Below are positions 1-4,848 of a stretch of DNA of 6,191 nt, in pieces (within the stretch, counting starts at the first letter, position 1; each line of letters begins with the position of its first letter). Where the stretch lies: positions 1 through 6,191 of the forward strand of contig JAKASY010000136.1 of the NCBI GenBank assembly GCA_021817625.1. Direction: 5' to 3'. This stretch comes from Bacillota bacterium (GTDB lineage: Bacteria; Bacillota_E; JAJZYS01; JAILZS01). Position numbers and translations under genes: made by a program. The notes beneath the pieces are model-generated. The model worked only from the letters and a program-made list of their open reading frames with translations. It was not told the DNA's origin and did no database searches.

Positions 1-855
1 AGGACGCCCATGAGCTTCCACCTGCAGGGCGGCGTGAGCGACTCCGGCGAGATCCTGGGGTGGCAGTCCGAGGTCTGGTCGGACACGCACATCGTGAACG
101 TCGGCTTCTTCTTTGGCGCCACGTACGGCGGTGCCGTGCTACCGATCTACAACGGCGCGCACAAGACCGAGGTGCACTATGTGCCGACGGCGCTGCGCAA
201 GGGCGCCATGCGGGGCCTCGGCGGCTGGCCGACGGTGTTCGCCCACGAGAGCTTCATCGATGAGCTCGCCTACCTGGCGGGCGTCGACCCCGTGGAGTTC
301 CGCCTCAAGAACCTCACGGATCCGCGGGCCATCGCCGTGATCCAGGAGGCAGCCAAGATGGCCGGCTGGACAAGCCACACCAAGCCGCGCGCACAGGGCA
401 TCGGCCAGGGTGTCGTGTTCATGCCGGACCGCGGCGGCACCTACGTGTGCCAGATCGCCACGGTCTCGGTCGACAAGTCGAGCGGCCAGGTGACCGTGCA
501 GAAGGTCGCCGTGGCGCACGACTGCGGCCTCATGGTGAACCCGAACGGCGTGCTGAACCAGGTCCAGGGCGGCACCCTCCAGGGAACCAGCTGGACCCTG
601 CACGAGCAGCTCAAGTTCAACACGCAGACGGTGACCAGCGTCGACTGGCTGAGCTACCCGATCCTGCGCTACCAGGAGGTACCCGACGTCCAGGTCCACC
701 TGATCAACCGGCCGGACCTGCCGGCGAGCGGCGTGGGCGAGGCGTCCGCCATGGCGATCGGCGCGGCAATCGGCAACGCGTTCTACGACGCCACCGGCGT
801 GCGCATGCGCGCCACCCCGTTCACGCCGGAGCGGGTCCGGACGATCCTCCCGTAG
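1..855 (+). CDS. Molybdopterin-binding subunit of a xanthine dehydrogenase-family hydroxylase (C-terminal part, 5' end outside window)
   Basis: This is the C-terminal 284 residues of the large, molybdenum-cofactor-binding subunit of a molybdenum hydroxylase. Such enzymes add a water-derived oxygen to an aromatic heterocycle or aldehyde and pass electrons to partner FeS/FAD or cytochrome subunits. The frame is open from base 1, so the ATG at 10 is internal and the gene begins upstream. Visible marks are a KGAMRGLGG segment at window residues 67-75, matching the FRGxG-type motif with the active-site Arg; the following ESFIDELAYLAGVDPVEFRL segment; a HDCGLMVNPNGVLNQVQGG segment near residues 177-195; and a GVGE motif whose Glu (codon 739-741) is the expected catalytic base. 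The C-terminus, ending FTPERV plus a few residues, is typical of proteins annotated as nicotinate dehydrogenase subunit B or isoquinoline 1-oxidoreductase beta. Family assignment is firm. The substrate (nicotinate, purine, aldehyde or other) is not determined by what is visible. The gene converges on the NCS1 transporter gene. Confidence 0.93.
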   Translation, partial: RTPMSFHLQGGVSDSGEILGWQSEVWSDTHIVNVGFFFGATYGGAVLPIYNGAHKTEVHYVPTALRKGAMRGLGGWPTVFAHESFIDELAYLAGVDPVEFRLKNLTDPRAIAVIQEAAKMAGWTSHTKPRAQGIGQGVVFMPDRGGTYVCQIATVSVDKSSGQVTVQKVAVAHDCGLMVNPNGVLNQVQGGTLQGTSWTLHEQLKFNTQTVTSVDWLSYPILRYQEVPDVQVHLINRPDLPASGVGEASAMAIGAAIGNAFYDATGVRMRATPFTPERVRTILP

Positions 856-864
856 CGCTCCGGA

Positions 865-920
865 CGGGCCTCCGGCCCGATGCGCGGGGCGAGCGCCGGC
901 CGCGATGCGGCCGGCGCTCG
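865..920. terminator. GC-rich tandem hairpins, probable bidirectional terminator
   Basis: The spacer between two convergent genes starts with two inverted repeats. The first is a 6-bp stem (865-870 with 874-879) around a TCC loop. The second is a perfect 14-bp stem (CGAGCGCCGGCCGC at 890-903 pairing with 907-920) around the 3-base loop GAT. A weaker stem, GGGCG/CGCCC, lies at 986-998. No T-run follows on either strand, so this is not a textbook intrinsic terminator. The position only 34 bp after the stop codon of the hydroxylase gene, between converging genes, still makes transcription termination or mRNA 3'-end protection the likeliest role. Confidence 0.6.
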
Positions 921-1061
921 GCGTCGTCCCGCCCCGCGCAGTCACCAATCTCCGCTCCGTCCCAACGGGGCCGGCACCGGCTCCAGGGCGCGGCGCCCGC
1001 TCCATGCCCCGACTGCGGTCTCGGACTGCCCGCACGTTGCGGCACGCGCCCGGCGGACGCG

Positions 1062-2447
1062 CTACGAGGCGTCGGGCGCGGTGCGCGCCCGTCCCGGCGC
1101 CTCGGCCAGGGCGTCCTCGTCCGACCGCTCGCCGGCGCGCGCGAGGGCCAGGCGCGCGAGGACGAAGGCGACGATGAGCCCTGCCCAGTAGCCGAGGTCG
1201 CCGCCGCCGAGGAGCTTCGCGACCGGCCCCTCATACAGCGTCTGGTCCATGAACGGGACCGTCGCGACCAGGCCGGCGAGAAAGGCGCCGAACAGGCGAA
1301 GGCGGAGGACGCCCGCGACCGGCGTCCACGCCGCCCCGCGCGGGCGGCCGATGGCCCGCGCCAGGATCACGCCAACCCAGGCCGCCACCCAGTAGGAGAT
1401 GAGGAGGAGAAAGTTCTCGTATCCGAGATAGAAGCCGCGCGCGCCCACATACGCGACGATGCCGCCCGCGAGGGCGAACAGGGCCGTCACGGCCGGGCGG
1501 CCAAGGCGGATGCCCGCGCTCAGGGTGGAGAGGCCGCCGGTGTACACGTTGAGGGCGTTGGCGGTGAGCGTGCCGAGCACGGCCGCGGCCAGCGCCGGCG
1601 CGGCCCAGCTGCCCATCGCCCGCCCGAGGACGGCGACCGGGCTGCCCGCCGTGCCGACCGCCAAGGCTGTGAGCAGGCCCAGGAGCTCGATCCCCGTCGT
1701 GCTCACGAGCGAGCCCCAGAAGGCGGCGCCAAACACCGGCGGCCGGGGCGTCCCGGTCGGCAGGTAGCGGGCGTAGTCCGTCGCGTAGGGCGCCCAAGAG
1801 AACAGGTAGGAGGCGATGATGGCCGTCGCCAGGAGGAACGTGCCCAGGCTGGCGGCCGCCGCACCCTGGCCGAGGAGGCGCGCGCCGAGGCCGCCGTGGA
1901 CGGCGATGAGCCGCACCGCCGTGAACAGGAAGAGGACCGCGAGGGCGTAGGCGCTCACGCGCTCGAGGCGGTGGACGAGGTCGTGGCCGACCGCCGCCGC
2001 CACCGCAAGGGCCGCGGTGATGAGCACGAGCCCCCAGACGAGCGGCAGACCGAGAAGACGCGCCAGGGCCTCGCCGCCGAGGACGGCGTTCACCGCGTAC
2101 CAGCCCAGGCACGACAGCGCGTTGAACAGGGACGGCAGGCGATTCGCCACGCCGCCAAACAGGGCGCGCCCGAGGACGATCGCCGGCACGCCGGACTCCG
2201 GTCCGAGGCTCGCCGTCGCCGCAACGAGAGCGGCGCCGATCAGGTTGCCGACGACGATCGCCAGCGCCGCCTGCGGACCGGTCAGCCCGAGCGCGAGCGC
2301 GAGCACGCCGAGAGACCATGGCGGCAGGCCGAGATTGGCGGCGAACCAGAGCCAGCCGCCGTCCTGCGGCCGTCCCCGGCGCAGGTGCTCCGGCACCGGC
2401 TCGAGCGCCTGGCGCTCCCAGGCGGGCAGCGAGACAAGGCGGCGCAT
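1062..2447 (-). CDS. NCS1-family nucleobase/vitamin:cation symporter, candidate NiaR-regulated niacin-type transporter
   Basis: This predicted 461-residue inner-membrane transporter belongs to the nucleobase:cation symporter-1 family (CodB, Mhp1, yeast Fcy2/Fur4/Nrt1). About 12 hydrophobic segments run from residue 36 to 436. Family landmarks are WFAANLGLPPWSLGVL (TM1, residues 34-49), GPESGVPAIVLGRALFG (82-98), LGWYAVN (114-120, with the aromatic of the TM3 substrate site), SWAPYATDYARYLP (217-230, the W..YA.DY.RYLP motif), TANALNVYTGGLSTLSAG (295-312, TM8) and YENFLLLISYWVAAW (343-357). The start chosen is ATG 2447, because GAGGAGGG lies 6 bases upstream. An in-frame GTG at 2483 would give 12 extra residues (MDWGHTSSRRDP) encoded across that ribosome site and is unlikely. 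The tail after residue 438 is hydrophilic. The gene lies just downstream of niaR on the same strand, behind a palindromic operator with a -35 box. That context suggests uptake of niacin, nicotinamide, nicotinamide riboside or a relative; cytosine or purine transport is the sequence-only alternative. Family membership is firm; the substrate is inference. Confidence 0.9.
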   Translation of the reverse strand: MRRLVSLPAWERQALEPVPEHLRRGRPQDGGWLWFAANLGLPPWSLGVLALALGLTGPQAALAIVVGNLIGAALVAATASLGPESGVPAIVLGRALFGGVANRLPSLFNALSCLGWYAVNAVLGGEALARLLGLPLVWGLVLITAALAVAAAVGHDLVHRLERVSAYALAVLFLFTAVRLIAVHGGLGARLLGQGAAAASLGTFLLATAIIASYLFSWAPYATDYARYLPTGTPRPPVFGAAFWGSLVSTTGIELLGLLTALAVGTAGSPVAVLGRAMGSWAAPALAAAVLGTLTANALNVYTGGLSTLSAGIRLGRPAVTALFALAGGIVAYVGARGFYLGYENFLLLISYWVAAWVGVILARAIGRPRGAAWTPVAGVLRLRLFGAFLAGLVATVPFMDQTLYEGPVAKLLGGGDLGYWAGLIVAFVLARLALARAGERSDEDALAEAPGRARTAPDAS

Positions 2448-2452
2448 GGGAT

Positions 2453-2459
2453 CCCTCCT
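2453..2459 (-). promoter_or_regulatory. Strong Shine-Dalgarno of the NCS1 gene
   Basis: On the minus strand the sequence GAGGAGGGATCCC immediately precedes ATG 2447, putting AGGAGG 6 bases before the start codon. This decides the start in favour of 2447 over the upstream GTG at 2483. Confidence 0.85.
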
Positions 2460-2476
2460 CGACGAGGTGTGGCCCC

Positions 2477-2505
2477 AGTCCACTACATGACTTTACAGGT
2501 GTCAA
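2477..2505 (-). promoter_or_regulatory. Candidate sigma-A promoter of the NCS1 gene, embedded in the operator
   Basis: The minus strand carries a perfect TTGACA at 2505-2500. A 17-base spacer leads to TGGACT (2482-2477), which matches TATAAT at only 3 of 6 positions. A start site near 2470 would leave a leader of about 23 bases that contains the ribosome site, so the geometry is good. The -35 box sits inside the palindrome at 2485-2512, so a bound repressor would block polymerase. The weak -10 box is the main doubt. Confidence 0.5.
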
Positions 2506-2512
2506 GACATGT
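2485..2512. promoter_or_regulatory. 28-bp palindromic operator, probable NiaR binding site
   Basis: This is a 28-bp inverted repeat with 11 of 14 base pairs matched. Half-site blocks ACATG, CTT and ACA are mirrored by TGT, AAG and CATGT around a GG centre (2498-2499). A shorter overlapping inverted repeat, TGTC-AA-GACA, lies at 2500-2509. The DNA here is far more AT-rich than anything around it. It begins 9 bp past the niaR stop codon and overlaps the -35 box of the NCS1 gene. NiaR proteins are known to bind palindromes with ACA/TGT-type half-sites, but I cannot compare the exact consensus here. The position next to niaR makes NiaR the obvious ligand. Confidence 0.65.
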
Positions 2513-2521
2513 TGCGCCAGG

Positions 2522-3067
2522 TCACAGGAGGAGGAAGCCGAGCGCCTTGAGGCGCGCGCGCGCCTCGGCCAGGACGAGCGGATCGCCCGCCTCCAGGGTG
2601 TGCAGGTGAACGCCGCCCGTCAGGTCGGAGAGCAGGCTCGCGCCGTGGCGCTCGCGCGCGGCCAGCCAGGCGTCCACCTCCGCGGGCGTGCCGAGGTCGA
2701 GGTAGCCGCGCAGCTCGCCGTACAGCGGGTGCTCGACCACGACGTCGACGACGCGGGCGCCGGCGGCGACGATGGCGTGAAGCTCGATCGCGGCCTCCTC
2801 GGCCTTGTGACGAACGGCCACGCGGGCGCGCACGCGGTCACCGGCGGCGCCCGCGTCATCGGGCGCCCACAGGTAGCCGTGCGGGGAGGGAACGACGGTG
2901 GCGCCTGCGGCGCGCAGGACGGCGATGTCTTGCACCACGACCTGGCGGCTCACGCCAAGGCGCCGCGCCAGCTCGCCGCCCGGCACGGGGTCGCTCTGCC
3001 CCCGCAGGATCTCGATCAGGCGATGACGGCGCCGCTGCGGCCCCTCGTCGCCCTGCGCCGCCCTCAC
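2522..3067 (-). CDS. niaR: NiaR/YrxA niacin-responsive transcriptional repressor (HTH + 3H domain)
   Basis: This 181-residue cytoplasmic regulator represses NAD biosynthesis or niacin uptake genes when niacin is plentiful. The N-terminal winged helix-turn-helix covers about residues 12-67 (ELARRLGVSRQVVVQDIAVL at 32-51, then a wing ending HGYLW). The C-terminal 3H ligand/metal domain covers about 83-178. It contains RHKAEEAAIELHAIV, VVEHPLYGELRGYL, LLSDLTGGVHLHTL. His87, Glu95, His154 and His156 keep the spacing I recall for the metal ligands of the Thermotoga maritima homologue (His79, Glu87, His144, His146), and His113 is the other conserved histidine. Length is normal for the family. The start is GTG 3067, with AGAGG close upstream; I see no better start. 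The NCS1 gene follows 74 bp downstream on the same strand with an operator between them, and an MFS gene lies 172 bp upstream. No obvious second operator is visible in front of niaR itself, so autoregulation is not supported. Confidence 0.92.
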   Translation of the reverse strand: MRAAQGDEGPQRRRHRLIEILRGQSDPVPGGELARRLGVSRQVVVQDIAVLRAAGATVVPSPHGYLWAPDDAGAAGDRVRARVAVRHKAEEAAIELHAIVAAGARVVDVVVEHPLYGELRGYLDLGTPAEVDAWLAARERHGASLLSDLTGGVHLHTLEAGDPLVLAEARARLKALGFLLL

Positions 3068-3074
3068 GCCTCTG

Positions 3075-3092
3075 CCCGCCCGCGCGGGCGGG
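3075..3092. repeat. Perfect 18-bp GC palindrome just upstream of niaR
   Basis: CCCGCCCGCGCGGGCGGG is its own reverse complement and ends 7 bases before the niaR GTG. In RNA it could form a GC hairpin abutting the weak AGAGG ribosome site, which would reduce niaR translation. It could also be a protein site or a chance product of high GC. The rest of the 172-base gap to the MFS stop codon (3093-3239) is GC-rich, with no recognisable promoter or T-run terminator. Confidence 0.4.
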
Positions 3093-3239
3093 TGGGCGAG
3101 CCCCGCGCTGCCCTGCGCGCGCCTCCCCGCGTCGCCCGCACCCAGCAGCCTCCCTCCAGCCGCGGCCCGGCGATCCCAGTCCCATCCATGCTACCGCGCC
3201 GCGCGCGGCCTGTCGCGCAAGGCGTCCGATCCGGGCCGC

Positions 3240-4547
3240 TTAGGCCTCCGTCGGCGGCTGCGCGACGTCCTGGTAGGGCCTGAGGACCGTGCCGTACAGG
3301 AGCGCGAACAGGAGCTGTAGAGCGGCGGCCAGGAGAAAGGGCGCGGTGAAGGCGCGGGCGGCGAAGAACAGGCCGCCAACGGCGGTGCCGAGCGCGGACG
3401 GAAGGCGCATGCTGAGGGCCGTGAGGCTGGCCGCGAGGCCGCGCCGCTCGTTGCCCACGAGACCCATGCTGAACGCCTGGCGCGCGCCGGTCGAGCTGCG
3501 GTTGAGCATCGAGCGCACAACGTACAGGCCGGAGGCCAGGGCGTAGGTGGGGGAGAGGGCCATGGCCACCATCGCCGCCACGCCGATGAGGCGCGGCCAG
3601 ACCACCGAGGCGAGCAGCCCGGCCCGCGCCGACCACTCGCCGGTGGCGAGCGAGGCGAGGCCGGTAAGGACGAAGGTGAGGGCGTAGACGGGCCCGATGG
3701 TCGCCGGTCCGGCGCCGAAGCGCACCGCGAACCAGTACGGGATCAGGGGTCCGACGAGGCCGATGCCGACCGAGTTCACCGCGTTGATCAGGAGGACGAG
3801 GGCGAGCGCGTGGTTCTGGTCGCGCCGGCTCAGGGCGGCCGGCTCCCCCTCCCGTGCCGGGCCGCGCTCGGCGTCGGTCGCCTCGGCTTCCGGCCCGCGC
3901 TCGGGCAGGAGAAGCGCCTGCACCAGATTGACCGCGGTCACGACCAGGGTGACGACGAACACCGCGTTGTAGCGCGCCACGACCGGCAGGTGGGGCACGG
4001 CCAGGGCGATGAGGCCGGCGCCGAGCGCGCCGGCGCCCATGCCGAAGAAGCCGGCTGCGCTGTTCAGGCTGAAGGTCCAGCCCCGCCACCGCGCCGGCGT
4101 GTGGCGTGCGAGCCAGGCCTGCTCGGCGGGCCCGAAGGGGCCGGCGGCACCATTCGCCCCGCGCCCGAAGCCGAGGAGCGTCGCGGCCAGGGCGATCACG
4201 ACGGGCCCGTGGTCGAGGACGACGGCGCCCGTGCCCACGAGGAGCAGGCACTCGTAGGCGACGATGAACGGCTTGCGGCCGAGGCGGTCGCTCAGCACGC
4301 CGACGCTGAGGAGGAGGCCCGCCCCGACCAGGCCGGAGACGGACAGAAGGGCGCCGATGGCGGCCGCGCTCCAGCCGAGGGCGTGCAGGTACAGGACGAA
4401 GTCCACGACCAAGAGCCCTTGCCCGAGGCTGCGCACCGCCCGCAGGAGGATGATGCCGCGCGCCACGGGGCCGAGGCGTCGAAGGCTTGGCTCGCCCGTG
4501 CCCCACGCGCGCTCGGCCGCGCGCGCGCGCTCCGCCCGCTCCCTCAC
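3240..4547 (-). CDS. Major facilitator superfamily transporter
   Basis: This 435-residue membrane transporter has two six-helix halves (helices roughly within residues 43-212 and 247-422), joined by a charged loop at 216-244. The MFS motif A appears between helices 2 and 3 as GVLSDRLGRKP (83-93). The second half contains RSMLNRSSTGARQAFSMGL (345-363) followed by NERRGLAASL. These patterns are common in MFS drug- or metabolite-efflux-type proteins, but the substrate cannot be told. It does not look specifically like the niacin permease NiaP. The start is uncertain. GTG 4547 is chosen because a strongly signalled 14-codon leader ORF ends in a TGA that overlaps it (GTGA); GTG 4466 and GTG 4655 are in-frame alternatives without a good ribosome site. 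The first 40 residues are Arg/Ala/Glu-rich and hydrophilic. The gene is divergent from the S9 peptidase gene and lies upstream of niaR on the same strand. Confidence 0.88.
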   Translation of the reverse strand: MRERAERARAAERAWGTGEPSLRRLGPVARGIILLRAVRSLGQGLLVVDFVLYLHALGWSAAAIGALLSVSGLVGAGLLLSVGVLSDRLGRKPFIVAYECLLLVGTGAVVLDHGPVVIALAATLLGFGRGANGAAGPFGPAEQAWLARHTPARWRGWTFSLNSAAGFFGMGAGALGAGLIALAVPHLPVVARYNAVFVVTLVVTAVNLVQALLLPERGPEAEATDAERGPAREGEPAALSRRDQNHALALVLLINAVNSVGIGLVGPLIPYWFAVRFGAGPATIGPVYALTFVLTGLASLATGEWSARAGLLASVVWPRLIGVAAMVAMALSPTYALASGLYVVRSMLNRSSTGARQAFSMGLVGNERRGLAASLTALSMRLPSALGTAVGGLFFAARAFTAPFLLAAALQLLFALLYGTVLRPYQDVAQPPTEA

Positions 4548-4588
4548 GTTGCGGCCGGCGTGAACCTGGGCCCGCCGGGCGTCGGCAT
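4544..4588 (-). CDS. Possible 14-codon leader peptide (or displaced true start) of the MFS gene
   Basis: ATG 4588 is preceded by AGGAGG with a 6-base spacer, the best ribosome site in this part of the window. It opens MPTPGGPRFTPAAT and stops at TGA 4546-4544. That stop overlaps the GTG (4547) of the MFS frame by the sequence GTGA, an arrangement typical of translational coupling. The MFS GTG itself lacks a Shine-Dalgarno, so coupling would explain how it is translated. The alternative is that ATG 4588 is the real MFS start and a single-base indel, biological or a sequencing error, lies between 4588 and 4547. The peptide has no recognised function. Confidence 0.4.
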   Translation of the reverse strand: MPTPGGPRFTPAAT

Positions 4589-4594
4589 CGGCCG

Positions 4595-4600
4595 CCTCCT
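4595..4600 (-). promoter_or_regulatory. Consensus Shine-Dalgarno upstream of the leader ORF/MFS gene
   Basis: The minus strand reads AGGAGGCGGCCG and then ATG 4588, a consensus AGGAGG with a 6-base spacer. It is not in register with any start codon of the MFS frame; GTG 4547 is about 47 bases further on. It therefore points to initiation at 4588. Confidence 0.65.
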
Positions 4601-4848
4601 CTGGTCTGGGTGTGCTCTCCGGTCGGTGGCCCAGCCGCCTTGCGCGCCATGTCACTTTGGGCGGCGGCGGCCCGTCCTCCTGCGACCGACCGCCATCCCG
4701 CGCGGCGCGCCTTGGTTGTAGGGTTCGGCCGGCCGAGGGACGAACAGGCGCAAGGGACGCACAGCGCGCGCAGGCTGCGGCCCGAGAGAGCATCTGGCCT
4801 AGTGTGCGGCGTGCCGCGCGCCATCTCTTCCGCACGGGGGGTCCTCGC
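4601..4848. other. Divergent intergenic region between the MFS and S9 peptidase genes
   Basis: This stretch should hold the promoters of both divergent genes, but I find no convincing -35/-10 pair on either strand. A perfect 12-bp palindrome, TCGGCCGGCCGA, lies at 4725-4736 next to a slightly AT-richer patch (TTGGTTGTAGGGTT) and could be a regulator site. There is no copy of the ACATG/TGT-type operator found upstream of the NCS1 gene. On the plus strand six G residues at 4836-4841 lie 7 bases before GTG 4849 and can act as a modest ribosome site for the peptidase. Confidence 0.4.

Noticed and set aside
139..1035. A 298-codon minus-strand frame opposite the molybdenum hydroxylase gene
   Set aside because: It is a shadow of the conserved hydroxylase C-terminus, has biased composition and has no domain.
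447..2609. A 720-codon open frame on the plus strand
   Set aside because: It is antisense to the well-supported NCS1 transporter and out of frame with the hydroxylase. The product is low-complexity Arg/Ala/Gly/Glu without recognisable motifs.
3064..3189. A 41-codon ORF (ATG 3189) whose TGA overlaps the niaR GTG as GTGA
   Set aside because: The overlap resembles coupling, but there is no ribosome site before the ATG and the product is Arg/Gly-rich. It is more likely the tail of a chance open frame than a real leader.
4518..4530. A run of 13 alternating C and G bases, possibly Z-DNA forming or slippage-prone
   Set aside because: It codes for part of the Arg/Ala/Glu-rich N-terminus of the MFS protein. 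Such runs are expected at this GC content, and it lies on the wrong side of the leader stop codon to explain the frame change.
3810..4721. A 303-codon plus-strand frame opposite the MFS gene
   Set aside because: It is antisense to clear transmembrane coding sequence, and its product is rich in Gly, Ala, Glu and Arg with no motif.
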